Positions 17,183 through 25,776 of a DNA stretch of 35,893 nucleotides are shown here, piece by piece. The stretch is from Coriobacteriia bacterium. Its GTDB lineage: Bacteria; Actinomycetota; Coriobacteriia; Coriobacteriales; Eggerthellaceae. A model generated the notes under the pieces. It was not told the origin of the DNA and did not search any database. It worked only from the letters and a program-made list of their open reading frames with translations. The translations under genes were made by a program, and so were the position numbers. Numbering within the stretch: the stretch's first letter is position 1; every line of letters begins with the position of its first letter. The stretch lies in contig JAUNCQ010000022.1 of the NCBI GenBank assembly GCA_030526515.1, forward strand, positions 1-35,893, in the 5' to 3' direction.

Positions 17183-17714
17183 GTCCGGGCCCCCTTTCGC
17201 TCACATACTTGGCCGTTCGCAGCGTGTACACCGGCGCATTGTAGCGGCTCACCGTGATGGTGGCCCGGTACAGGACGCCGCCCTTGCGCTTCTCCGGCTC
17301 GACCTGGCAGTTCACCACGTAGGCGCCGGACAGGTACTCGCTGGTCTCCGTGAAGGAAGCCTCCTCCACCTGGTAGTACGTGGTCTCCTCCATGCCCGTG
17401 GGGTCGGCGGAAAACGCCTCTGCGCCGTTGCGGGCACCGGTGGATGCCAGCGCTGCAGCATAGGCGCCCTGGTTGGCGGTTTCGCCCAGGGAGTGGGAAT
17501 ACGCCAGCAGGGACACCACCACGCCCAGGGAAATGGTCACAAACAGCAGCAACATGACGGCCTCCATGATGAGGGCCGTGCCGTGCCACGAAGACCGGCC
17601 ACGCTTGACCACGTGGCCTTCCATGCCCGTCCTTCTACGACGAAGCATGCCCTGGCCGCGCTGCTGGTCCTGCTCCTGAAGGTAGAGCAGCTCTTCGTCA
17701 TCGGGGTTGATCAC
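17172..17714 (-). CDS. single-pass membrane protein of the pilus-like cluster
   Basis: The 180-residue protein has an acidic start, a basic patch (LRRRRTG) and one membrane helix at about residues 46-71 that begins HGTALIMEAV. This resembles TadE or prepilin N-termini, with a glutamate close to the processing glycine but at +6 rather than +5. The outer part includes YLSGAYVVNCQVEPEKRK and beta-strand-like segments. It starts at a GTG that overlaps the previous stop (GTGA), with GGGAGGTGAG as ribosome binding site. It is probably a minor subunit or an alignment factor; no enzyme motif is visible. Confidence 0.75.
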   Translation of the reverse strand: MINPDDEELLYLQEQDQQRGQGMLRRRRTGMEGHVVKRGRSSWHGTALIMEAVMLLLFVTISLGVVVSLLAYSHSLGETANQGAYAAALASTGARNGAEAFSADPTGMEETTYYQVEEASFTETSEYLSGAYVVNCQVEPEKRKGGVLYRATITVSRYNAPVYTLRTAKYVSERGPGHGV

Positions 17715-18301
17715 GAGCTCTCACCTCCCTGGCTGCGCAGGGCCACGTAGGTTTGACCCACATCGGTGCCAATGGTCACCAGGCCGTCCTGGATGCGGAA
17801 ACCGAACCGCTTGATGGGGCACAGCGCCGTGGCGCGGGCCGGGTCGCAGGCGGTTCCGGCAAGTGCGTACTCCTGCATGAGCTGGCCCTGGTACTGGTAC
17901 AGGCGGGTTTCGAACTGATCCTGGCCGATCCGCTCGCGCATGATGAGGGCGGGGCCTTCGGGACCCTGGCCCTTCGCCGCCGCGTCCACGGCGTCCATGG
18001 CGCGCAGGCTGGTGGCCAGCAGCGATGACTGCAGGCGCACCTGCTCGCCGTCGGTGCGGGCCTGCTCCAAGCCACGGTAGGCATTGGTTCCCAGGGCGAA
18101 GACCAGCACCAGGCTCATGATCAGCACCGCGAACAGGATCAGGATGAACAGGCGGTCCATATGGCGAATATGGAAGCTTTCGTTGGTCTGCTCCTCCTGG
18201 TCCACGCTGACCTTCAGCTCAATGGCCGGCGCACCCACGTTGGTGATCTTGCCGCGGGTCAGGCGGGTAGTCCGCTCGCGATATTTCCTTCGCCCGATCA
18301 T
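17711..18301 (-). CDS. DUF4860-like membrane protein
   Basis: The 196-residue protein has a basic N-terminus, one strongly hydrophobic helix at about residues 51-72 preceded by HMDRLF, and an extracytoplasmic domain with LYQYQGQLMQEYALAG, a CX8-10C pair and a final TYVALRSQGG segment. The shape and the gene order fit DUF4860 proteins found in type II/IV secretion loci of Firmicutes and Coriobacteria. The assignment is from memory of the family, not a search. The start overlaps the previous stop by four bases (ATGA). The role is unknown, presumably structural in the envelope machine. Confidence 0.7.
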   Translation of the reverse strand: MIGRRKYRERTTRLTRGKITNVGAPAIELKVSVDQEEQTNESFHIRHMDRLFILILFAVLIMSLVLVFALGTNAYRGLEQARTDGEQVRLQSSLLATSLRAMDAVDAAAKGQGPEGPALIMRERIGQDQFETRLYQYQGQLMQEYALAGTACDPARATALCPIKRFGFRIQDGLVTIGTDVGQTYVALRSQGGESS

Positions 18302-18624
18302 TTGAGCTCCACCTTCACCGTAGGCGGCACGTTCTCAGCCACGCAGTCGTACATGACCACGTAAGCGGAATGGTTGATGACCAGGCCGTAGTTCTTTTCC
18401 AGGTAGCCCAGGGTCGCCGGATAGGCGCCCTCAACCGCGCAGCACTGCATGCTTGAGCGCAGGATGGCTTCGCGCACGGCATCGCAGCCGTTGCGCTGAG
18501 CCACATCGGCCGCAATGGAGTTGGCCAGCACGGCGCAGGCAGCCAGCACGGCGCACAGCAGCACCACCGCCGCCACGATGGCGCGGTTGCTGAACTTGCG
18601 GCTTGTCAACGTCACATGGCCCAT
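18298..18624 (-). CDS. short pilin-like membrane protein
   Basis: The product is about 108 residues, with one membrane helix (about residues 14-36) followed by a short soluble domain holding cysteines (NGCDAVREAIL, SSMQCCAVEG, VVMYDCVAEN). Size and layout match a small pseudopilin, but there is no canonical G/FxxxxE processing motif. The start is uncertain: ATG codons at 18630 and 18624 follow GGATAGG, and 18624 has the better spacing. The ribosome binding site overlaps the stop of the GspF-type gene, so the two are translationally coupled. Confidence 0.72.
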   Translation of the reverse strand: MGHVTLTSRKFSNRAIVAAVVLLCAVLAACAVLANSIAADVAQRNGCDAVREAILRSSMQCCAVEGAYPATLGYLEKNYGLVINHSAYVVMYDCVAENVPPTVKVELK

Positions 18625-18631
18625 GGGCATC

Positions 18632-19678
18632 CTATCCAATAGAGGCCATGATGCCGATCAGGGGCAGCATGACCGCGATCAGCGTGGCGCCCACGGCAAT
18701 GGTCAGCAGCGCGGCCAGAGCCGGCTCGATGCTGTCCAGCAGACCGTCGATGCGGACCACGGCTTCGTCGAAGAACTCGCCCGAAAGGCCCTGCAGCACG
18801 TCTTCGGTGGTGCCGCTGCGGCCGCCCACCAGCATCATGCGGGCGTGGACGGAGTCGAACAGGGCGGTTTCGTAGATGGCCTGGGGCAGGCTCTTGGGGT
18901 TTTCCTGGTCGACCATCTTGGCGAAGGTCCGCTCCGCGGCAGCCTTCAGCTGCGGGTGGTCGGTCATGGTGATGGCACTTTCCATGGCGCGGTCGTTGTT
19001 CACGCCGGCGGAAACGTAGGTGGCCAGCACCGCGGTGAAGCGGGCCAGGGCCATCTGGTACATGGCATCACGGCTCAGGGGAATCTTCTCCATGGCGCGG
19101 ATGAGCTTCACGCGCCCCTGGCCACGGCTCATCATGGAGCAGGCAAAGGCCACCACCATGGCCACCGCAGTCAGGCCCAGGGCGGCGTAGCCAATGCCCA
19201 TGAACAGGTTCACGTAGGCAAAGCCGCTGGCCATGAAGTCACCGGAAACGGAGTTGTACACGTTCACGAACACCGGCAGGATCACCAGCACCGTGAAGAT
19301 CAGCACCGCGGTCATGACGGCCAGCAGGCCGGCGGGGTAGCTCATGGCGCTGCGGAGCTTGGCGAACAGGCGGTTCTCTTCGCTGTAGTAGGCGGCCAGG
19401 GCGTTCAGCACGTTTTCCAAACGGCCGGATTCTTCGCCCACCGAAACCATGTTCAGCGCGTAGTCGGGGAAGCACCCGGTGTTGCGCATGGCCTCCGCAA
19501 GGGGACGGCCCTCGATGAGCTCCCGGTACAGGTCGTCGCACACGGCCTTGAAGCTGCCCTGCTCGGTGTTGTCTGCCAGCAGGCTGACCGCTTCGTCCGT
19601 GGTGATGCCGGCCGCGATCATCATGGCCATGCCTTCGCAGAACACGCTCAGCGCATCGCTATCGAGCAGCTTTGCCAT
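18632..19678 (-). CDS. GspF/PilC-family inner-membrane platform protein
   Basis: The 348-residue protein has two cytoplasmic GspF domains and three membrane helices (about 114-137, 156-182 and near the C-terminus). The signature GEESGRLENVL stands at 81-91, and YPAGLLAVMT opens the first helix, as in PilC, GspF and ComGB. It should form the membrane base on which the PilT-type ATPase acts. It is somewhat shorter than PilC (about 400), lacking some N-terminal sequence, which is nearer to ComGB. GGAGGGACC supports the ATG at 19678, twelve codons inside the longest frame. It is the first gene of the cluster proper. Confidence 0.9.
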   Translation of the reverse strand: MAKLLDSDALSVFCEGMAMMIAAGITTDEAVSLLADNTEQGSFKAVCDDLYRELIEGRPLAEAMRNTGCFPDYALNMVSVGEESGRLENVLNALAAYYSEENRLFAKLRSAMSYPAGLLAVMTAVLIFTVLVILPVFVNVYNSVSGDFMASGFAYVNLFMGIGYAALGLTAVAMVVAFACSMMSRGQGRVKLIRAMEKIPLSRDAMYQMALARFTAVLATYVSAGVNNDRAMESAITMTDHPQLKAAAERTFAKMVDQENPKSLPQAIYETALFDSVHARMMLVGGRSGTTEDVLQGLSGEFFDEAVVRIDGLLDSIEPALAALLTIAVGATLIAVMLPLIGIMASIG

Positions 19679-19749
19679 GGTCCCTCCTTGCGTTCGTCTT
19701 GTTCTTGCAATCATAAATCATGCCGCGTTCCTTCATGGTAATTCCGCAG

Positions 19750-20688
19750 TTAATAGGCATATTGTTCGTAGTATTCCGTTTCCGCGGGCGAGCTGCCGTC
19801 TGCCGCGAAGGTGGCGTCCAGCACGGACCATTCGCCCGCCTGCACATCCACCTGCACCGTGCGCCAGGAGCCGTCCACGTAGACCAGGTTCCACGCGTGG
19901 ATGAAGTCGTCCGGCATGACGCGGCCCACGATCACCTTTGCGGGAATGCCCTGGCTGCGCAGCATGGCCGCGGTCAGGCTGGCGTAGTCGGAGCAGATGC
20001 CCTGGCCTTCCTCCAGCGTGCGGTCGGGATCGGGGACGTAGCCGGACTTGCCGCTGAGCTCGTCGGCCTTGTCCACGTCGTACTCGATGTTTTCCGTGAC
20101 GAAGTCGAACACGGCGGCAACGGCCTCCGTCTGGGTGCCGCATTCGGCGGTGAGCTCGGCGGCCTTGGCCACGCAGGCGCTGTTGCGGTCGTAGCTGCAC
20201 CAGACCGACGGCCGCACGAACGGCGCGAACTCGCTTTCCATCTCCACGTCCATGGTGCCCGCGAAGACCTCCGCGTAGCGGCTGCCGGTGGTGTTCTCCA
20301 AAATGGCCAGGCGGTACGTGCCGTCGCCGGCGGTCAGGGGGAACACGGTCGGGGTGCCGTCATTGGGCAGGTCGAAGTTGGTGACGGAGTCGCCGCAGGT
20401 CACGGTGAACTTCAGCGGCTGCTCGGAACGGCCCACGGCCACCACGTAGCCCTGAGCCGCATGGGTGACCTCAATGCCCGCGTCTTCGCTGCCGTTCAGC
20501 TGGCCCAGGTCGTAGGGGGCATCATGGAATTCCGGGGCGAAAGCGCCGCCGCCGGACGGCTGGCCATCCGCCGCGGGAGCACTGCCCCCGCCACCGCAGC
20601 CGGTGAGCACCAGGGCAAGCAGCATGGCCGCGGCCGCCAGGGCCAGACGGACCGTCGTCCGCTGCGCGCCTCTGCCGCTTTTTGCCAC
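19750..20688 (-). CDS. transglutaminase-fold lipoprotein
   Basis: The 312-residue product has a signal sequence ending in the lipobox LTGC (C31), then a glycine- and proline-rich linker, a beta-rich region and a transglutaminase-like core. The core shows GICSDYASLTAAMLRSQG (Cys 232), FIHAWNLVYVDG (His 264) and an aspartate in VQVDVQ (Asp 281), a complete Cys-His-Asp set. Such domains act as proteases, peptide-bond enzymes or cross-linkers. I chose the GTG at 20688, with AAAGGGG upstream; a GGGCGAAA copy (complement) lies between them. It ends 71 bp before the GspF gene on the same strand and might share its transcript, so an envelope role next to the pilus-like genes is plausible. Confidence 0.85.
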   Translation of the reverse strand: MAKSGRGAQRTTVRLALAAAAMLLALVLTGCGGGGSAPAADGQPSGGGAFAPEFHDAPYDLGQLNGSEDAGIEVTHAAQGYVVAVGRSEQPLKFTVTCGDSVTNFDLPNDGTPTVFPLTAGDGTYRLAILENTTGSRYAEVFAGTMDVEMESEFAPFVRPSVWCSYDRNSACVAKAAELTAECGTQTEAVAAVFDFVTENIEYDVDKADELSGKSGYVPDPDRTLEEGQGICSDYASLTAAMLRSQGIPAKVIVGRVMPDDFIHAWNLVYVDGSWRTVQVDVQAGEWSVLDATFAADGSSPAETEYYEQYAY

Positions 20689-21090
20689 GGGTTTCGCCCC
20701 TTTCCCTTTACTCCACCGCGCCGGAGGTCGCCGCCACCCGGCCCGCTGCCGCGGGCGCCACGGGCCCGCGCGAACTTTCACACCCTGCATTTTACGTGCA
20801 ATCGGAGGCGCCGGGCAGCGCGGCGCGGCATCGTTGCCTGGGCGTTACACGCTCCCCGCCTGGCCGGCAGCTGCAGCGGTCCCTGGCGCAACGCCACCGC
20901 GGCCGAAGCGACGCCGCGGCCGCCATCTGCAGCCCGCGCGGCTTGGCGCAGTTCCCAGGGCGAAAAAGCCCCTCCGCACCGCGTGCCCTCAGCCGCCCCG
21001 CCCCGCAAATCCCTTATTATGTAGATATGTGTGTACTCGCGGCTCCGCGCCCCGCGCGCCCGCGAAACTAGAAGCAGGAAGGCAGGACCA
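20689..21090. other. intergenic region before purL
   Basis: No gene is supported in this very GC-rich gap between divergent genes. A TATTAT at 21015-21020 is a candidate -10 box for purL, without a recognisable -35 box, giving a 5' leader of about 64 bases. On the minus strand TAAAAT near 20790 could be the -10 for the lipoprotein gene. Several short GC-rich dyads (CCGCGG, GGCCGC types) and two GGGCGAAA copies (20692-20699 complement, 20958-20965) are present. I recognise no purine or PRPP riboswitch. Confidence 0.45.
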
Positions 21091-24000
21091 ATGGTTTCTC
21101 GCATCTATGTGGAAAAGAAACCCGGCTTTGACGTTGAAGCCAAGCAGCTGGCAAGCGAGCTGCGCCACATCCTTGGCATGACCAAGCTGGAGAATTTGCG
21201 ACTCATCAACCGCTACGACGTGGAGGGCATCAGCGACGAGCTGTTCCAGGCATGCGTGCCCACCGTCTTCAGCGAACCCCAGTCCGACACCGCCACCGTC
21301 GAAATGCCCGACGCCAACGGCGCCGCCGTGTTCGCCGTGGAGTACCTGCCCGGCCAGTTCGACCAGCGCGCCGACTCCGCAAGCGAGTGCGTGCAGCTGA
21401 TCAGCCAGGGCGAACGCCCCGAGGTCCGCTCCGCCAAGGTCTACATGCTGGAAGGCGACCTGACCGCGGAAGACGTCGACGCCATCAAGAGCTACGTGAT
21501 CAACCCCATCGAGGCACGCGAGGCCAGCCTGGACAAGCCCGCCACCCTCAAGATGGAGTTCGTGCCGCCCGCACCGGTCGAGGTCCTGGAGGGCTTCCTG
21601 GAGCTGGACGCCGACGGCCTGCAGGCGTTCATCGACGAGCGTGGCCTGGCCATGGACCTGGCTGACATCACCTTCTTCCAGCAGTACTTCCGCGACGAGG
21701 AGAAGCGCTGCCCCACCATCACCGAGGTCAAGATGGTGGACACCTACTGGTCCGACCACTGCCGCCACACCACCTTCGGCACCGTGCTGACCGACGTGGA
21801 GATCGACGACGCCGTGGTCCAGGCAGCCTTCGACCGCTACCTGGAGATGCGCCGCGAGCTCGGCCGCGAGGAGAAGCCGGTCTGCCTGATGGACATGGGC
21901 ACCATCGGCGCCAAGTACCTGAAGTCCAAGGGCATCCTGAAGAACCTGGACGAAAGCGAAGAGATCAACGCCTGCACCGTCAAGGTGAAGGTCGACGTTG
22001 ACGGCGAGGAGCAGGACTGGCTGTACCTGTTCAAGAACGAGACCCACAACCATCCCACCGAAGTCGAGCCCTTCGGCGGCGCGGCAACCTGCGTGGGCGG
22101 CGCCATCCGCGACCCGTTGTCCGGCCGCTCCTACGTGTACCAGGCAATGCGCGTCACCGGCGCAGCCGACCCGCTGAAGCCCGTGAGCGAAACCATCCCC
22201 GGCAAGCTGCCCCAGCGCAAGCTGGTCCAGACCGCAGCCGCCGGCTACTCCAGCTACGGCAACCAGATCGGCCTGGCAACCGGCCAGGTCAACGAGCTGT
22301 ACCACCCGGGCTACGCCGCCAAGCGCATGGAGATCGGCGCCGTCGTGGCAGCCACCCCGGCCTGGCACGTGCGTCGTGAGACCCCGGCTCCGGGCGACGC
22401 CATCATCCTGCTGGGCGGCCGCACCGGCCGTGACGGCATCGGCGGCGCAACCGGCAGCTCCAAGGCCCACACCGCCAGCTCCATCGAAACCTGCGGCGCC
22501 GAGGTCCAGAAGGGCAACGCTCCCGTGGAGCGCAAGCTCCAGCGCCTGTTCCGCCGTGGCGACGCCTGCAAGCTGATCAAGCGCTGCAACGACTTCGGCG
22601 CTGGCGGCGTGTCCGTTGCGACGGGCGAAATCGCCGACGGCCTGCACATTGACCTGAACACCGTTCCCAAGAAGTACGAAGGCCTGGACGGCACCGAACT
22701 GGCCATTGCCGAGTCCCAGGAGCGCATGGCCTGCGCCGTGGCCGCCGAGGACGTCCAGGAGTTCCTGGGCTACGCCAAGGAGGAGAACCTGGAGGCAACG
22801 GTCATCGCCACCGTCACCGAGGAGCCCCGCCTGGTCATGGACTGGAACGGCGACTCCATCGTCAACGTGTCCCGTGCGTTCCTGAACTCCAACGGCGCCC
22901 CCAAGAGCGCCCGCGTGCACATCAAGTCCGCCGAGGCTTTCGCCCCCGAATGGAAGGGTGAAACCCTGGCCGAGCGCCTGAACAACCTGGTCACCGACCT
23001 GAACGTGGCCTCCAACAAGGGCCTGTCCGAGCGCTTCGACTCCACCATCGGCGCGGCAACCGTGCTCATGCCCTTCGGCGGCAAGAAGCAGCTGACCCCG
23101 AGTCTGGCCATGGTTGCCAAGATGCCCGTGGACGGCGAAACCACCACCTGCTCCGGCATGGCATGGGGCTTCAACCCGTATCTGAGCGAAAAGAACCAGT
23201 TCACCGGTGCCTACCTGGCCGTGGTCGAGTCCATTGCCAAGCTGGCCGCCACTGGCTTTGCCCGTGAGTCCATGTACCTGACCTTCCAGGAGTACTTCGG
23301 CAAGCTGCGCAACGTCCCCGAGCGCTGGGGCATGCCCGCCGGCTCCCTGCTGGGCTCCCTCATGGCCCAGATCGACCTGGGCGTTGGCTCCATCGGCGGC
23401 AAGGACTCCATGTCCGGCAGCTTCGACGACCTGGACGTTCCGCCCACGCTGGTGAGCTTCGCCACGGCCGTGGGCTCCGTGGACACCGTGACCTCCCCCG
23501 AGTTCAAGCAGGCAGGCAGCCGCATTGCCCTGCTGGCCCCGGCCTACCAGGAGGACGGCGTGACCCCGCAGCCCGAGTCCATGGTCGCAACCCTGACCAC
23601 GCTGGAGGCCGCCATCAAGGCCAAGCAGGTCCTGAGCGTGTCCACCCCGGGCTACGGCGGACTGGCCGAGGCCCTGTTCAAGTCCTGCGTGGGCAACCAG
23701 CTGGGCGTGAAGCTGGACGGCATTGCCGCTGAGGACCTGTTCAAGCTGGCTTACGGCACCTTCGTCCTGGAGCTGGCAGAAGGCGCCGACGTTCCCGCAG
23801 GTGCCCAGGTCATCGGCACTGTCACGGAAGCCTACGCCTTTGAGGCAGCGGGCGAAACCGCCGACCTGGCTGAGCTGCAGGAGGCTTGGGAGGCCAAGCT
23901 GGAGCCGGTGTTCCCGTATCGCGACAAGGGCGAAGAGGTCGAAACCGTCACCGATGACCGTCACCTGCCGCTGGTGTTCCCGTCCATCGTGGCCAAGCCC

Positions 24001-24795
24001 CGCGTGATCATCCCCGTGTTCCCGGGCAACAACTGCGAATATGACAGCGCCCGCGCCTTCCGCAAGGCCGGCGCCGAGGCCGACGTCTTCGTCATCAACA
24101 ACCTGACCCCGCAGGCCGTTGCCGAGTCCACCGCCGAGCTGGCCAAGCGCATCCGCAACAGCCAGATCGTCATGATCCCCGGTGGCTTCTCCGGCGGCGA
24201 CGAGCCCGACGGCTCCGCCAAGTTCATCACCGCGTTCTTCCGCGCACCCGAAGTCACCGAAGCCGTCCGCGACCTGCTGCAGAACCGCGACGGTCTGATG
24301 CTGGGCATCTGCAACGGCTTCCAGGCACTCATCAAGCTGGGCCTGGTGCCCTTCGGCGACATCGTCCCCATGACGGAGGAGTGCCCGACCCTGACCTTCA
24401 ACAACATCGGCCGCCATCAGAGCCGCCTGGTCCGCACCCGCGTGGCCAGCAACCTGAGCCCGTGGCTGTCCCGCTGCAACGTGGGCGACATCCACATGGT
24501 GCCCATCAGCAACGGCGAGGGTCGCTTCGTGGCCAGCCCGAAGATGCTGGAGGAGCTGAAGGCCAACGGCCAGATCGCAACCCAGTACGTCAACGAGGCC
24601 GGCGTACCCAGCATGAACCTGGACTCCAACCCGTCCAGCTCCCTGCTGGCAATCGAGGGCATCACCAGCCCCGACGGCCGCGTCCTGGGCAAGATGGGCC
24701 ACACCGAGCGCTGGGCCGACAACACGTTCATGAACGTCCCCGGCGCTGCCTACCAGCAGCTCATCGAGGGCGGCGTCAGCTACTTCACCGAGTAG
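21091..24795 (+). CDS. purL: phosphoribosylformylglycinamidine synthase, single-chain
   Basis: The 1,234-residue enzyme makes FGAM from FGAR, ATP and glutamine in purine synthesis. Order: N-terminal PurS-like region (RIYVEKKPGF), linker, two PurM-like synthase halves with WSDHCRHTTFGT, KNETHNHPTEVEPFGGAAT and GVGSIGGKDSMSGSF, then a class I glutaminase with MLGICNGFQ (nucleophile C1074) and the His-Glu pair in MGHTERW (H1204, E1206). It belongs to the long single-chain type known from streptococci, clostridia and Coriobacteria rather than the separate PurS/PurL/PurQ set. The ATG at 21091 has GCAGGACC upstream and begins MVSRIYVEKK; an upstream in-frame start is less likely. Third codon positions are very strongly C/G, suggesting high expression. 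Confidence 0.96.
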   Translation: MVSRIYVEKKPGFDVEAKQLASELRHILGMTKLENLRLINRYDVEGISDELFQACVPTVFSEPQSDTATVEMPDANGAAVFAVEYLPGQFDQRADSASECVQLISQGERPEVRSAKVYMLEGDLTAEDVDAIKSYVINPIEAREASLDKPATLKMEFVPPAPVEVLEGFLELDADGLQAFIDERGLAMDLADITFFQQYFRDEEKRCPTITEVKMVDTYWSDHCRHTTFGTVLTDVEIDDAVVQAAFDRYLEMRRELGREEKPVCLMDMGTIGAKYLKSKGILKNLDESEEINACTVKVKVDVDGEEQDWLYLFKNETHNHPTEVEPFGGAATCVGGAIRDPLSGRSYVYQAMRVTGAADPLKPVSETIPGKLPQRKLVQTAAAGYSSYGNQIGLATGQVNELYHPGYAAKRMEIGAVVAATPAWHVRRETPAPGDAIILLGGRTGRDGIGGATGSSKAHTASSIETCGAEVQKGNAPVERKLQRLFRRGDACKLIKRCNDFGAGGVSVATGEIADGLHIDLNTVPKKYEGLDGTELAIAESQERMACAVAAEDVQEFLGYAKEENLEATVIATVTEEPRLVMDWNGDSIVNVSRAFLNSNGAPKSARVHIKSAEAFAPEWKGETLAERLNNLVTDLNVASNKGLSERFDSTIGAATVLMPFGGKKQLTPSLAMVAKMPVDGETTTCSGMAWGFNPYLSEKNQFTGAYLAVVESIAKLAATGFARESMYLTFQEYFGKLRNVPERWGMPAGSLLGSLMAQIDLGVGSIGGKDSMSGSFDDLDVPPTLVSFATAVGSVDTVTSPEFKQAGSRIALLAPAYQEDGVTPQPESMVATLTTLEAAIKAKQVLSVSTPGYGGLAEALFKSCVGNQLGVKLDGIAAEDLFKLAYGTFVLELAEGADVPAGAQVIGTVTEAYAFEAAGETADLAELQEAWEAKLEPVFPYRDKGEEVETVTDDRHLPLVFPSIVAKPRVIIPVFPGNNCEYDSARAFRKAGAEADVFVINNLTPQAVAESTAELAKRIRNSQIVMIPGGFSGGDEPDGSAKFITAFFRAPEVTEAVRDLLQNRDGLMLGICNGFQALIKLGLVPFGDIVPMTEECPTLTFNNIGRHQSRLVRTRVASNLSPWLSRCNVGDIHMVPISNGEGRFVASPKMLEELKANGQIATQYVNEAGVPSMNLDSNPSSSLLAIEGITSPDGRVLGKMGHTERWADNTFMNVPGAAYQQLIEGGVSYFTE

Positions 24796-24830
24796 CCCGA
24801 CCGCAGCCTTCGGGCTCGCAGCACCACGCC

Positions 24831-24859
24831 AAGGGCGGCTCCCCGGAGCCGCCCTTTTT
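24831..24859 (+). terminator. rho-independent terminator of purL
   Basis: AAGGGCGGCTC pairs with GAGCCGCCCTT around a four-base loop, followed by a run of five T on the plus strand. It begins 36 bases after the purL stop codon. Confidence 0.9.
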
Positions 24860-24894
24860 CATGCCCGCCCGCGCATCGTCGCAAGCACCAGCAC

Positions 24895-24976
24895 GCTCAC
24901 AGCAAAAGGGGCGAAAGGGAGCCCGGCAAACGCCAAGCTCCCTTTCGCCCCTTACATTTATATATGCGGAATGCGC
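24895..24976 (-). terminator. 82-bp terminator element, copy A, built from an inverted GGGCGAAA pair
   Basis: A perfect 17-bp stem (24906-24922 with 24937-24953) encloses a 14-base loop. Each arm contains GGGCGAAAGGGAG. On the minus strand the stem is followed by TTTT, placing it as the terminator of the DUF1847 gene, whose stop is at its right edge. The whole 82 bp is repeated at 29044-29125 with about six differences. Confidence 0.85.
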
Positions 24977-25746
24977 TAGCCGCAGCAGCCCTTGCTCTTC
25001 TGCTCCTGCCATTGCGCCAGGGCCTCATCGCTCACGAAGCCCGGTGCGGCCAGCGTGGGATCGCAGGTCATCATACGGCTCCACAGCGAAGCGGTCTGGC
25101 TTGCGTACAGCGCCGAGCCGGTGTTGTTGCACATGGCCTTGTCCTTGGCCAGCAGGGTGGTGCAGGGCGCATCGGACAGGCGGTAGAAGTAGGCGTCGTG
25201 GCCCACGCACAGGCCCATGACCACGTTCAGGTCGGTTTTGGCGGCGTTCAGGCGCTCCACCTGCATGAGCGGGTTGCAGGCCACGGATCCAAAGTTGCAG
25301 CAGCTTTCCTCCAGACCCATGTCCGCATTGGACAGGGCGCCCACCTTGCAGGTGTAGCCCACCACCTCGTAGCCGTGGATGCGCAAGATCTTGGTGAAGA
25401 TGCGGGCTTCCTCCGCCACGCCGGCGCAGAAGGCAATGCCGATCTTGCGGTAGCCCATGCGGTGGCAGTAGTCCATGGTTTCCTCCACGCGGCACATCTG
25501 CTCGGAGAAGCCGCGGGACGTGGTGATGGCCGCGGCCTTCATGAAGGCGTAGGTGTCTTCGTCCCCTTCATAGGAGCCGCGCAGGCTGCTCACGTCATCG
25601 GCCGTGGTCTGGGACGTCAGGCAGAAGGACGGGTAGCGGCCGTTGTTGTGGGCGCAGCCCAAGGTCTTGCAGTCCACGCAGGTGCGCTCCGGCACCTCGA
25701 TCTTCTGGGTGGCAATGCTGGGGGTGCAGCGGTTCACTGCGCACAT
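24976..25746 (-). CDS. DUF1847 cysteine-rich metal-binding-type protein
   Basis: The 256-residue protein has many cysteines in family-typical places: RTCVDCKTLGC near residue 22, FCAGVAEEA, EESCCNFGSVACNP, VGHDAYF and KAMCNN, with a GCCG end. This pattern is that of DUF1847, annotated as a metal-binding domain of unproven function. It is the last gene of an ABC importer operon (receptor, ATPase, permease, then this), 30 bp after the permease and with GGAGGG before its ATG. No signal peptide or membrane segment is seen, so it should act in the cytoplasm. It may handle or sense the imported substrate; that is inference from position. Confidence 0.85.
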   Translation of the reverse strand: MCAVNRCTPSIATQKIEVPERTCVDCKTLGCAHNNGRYPSFCLTSQTTADDVSSLRGSYEGDEDTYAFMKAAAITTSRGFSEQMCRVEETMDYCHRMGYRKIGIAFCAGVAEEARIFTKILRIHGYEVVGYTCKVGALSNADMGLEESCCNFGSVACNPLMQVERLNAAKTDLNVVMGLCVGHDAYFYRLSDAPCTTLLAKDKAMCNNTGSALYASQTASLWSRMMTCDPTLAAPGFVSDEALAQWQEQKSKGCCG

Positions 25747-25776
25747 GGCAGGCCCTCCTTTCTTTTGGCGGCGCCG

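Noticed and set aside
20689-21090. Purine or PRPP riboswitch before purL
   Set aside because: No conserved aptamer core could be recognised; only generic GC-rich dyads are seen.
20989-24702. Long minus-strand open frame opposite purL
   Set aside because: It is a shadow created by the extreme third-position GC of purL; valine-, glycine- and histidine-rich low-complexity translation with no motif.
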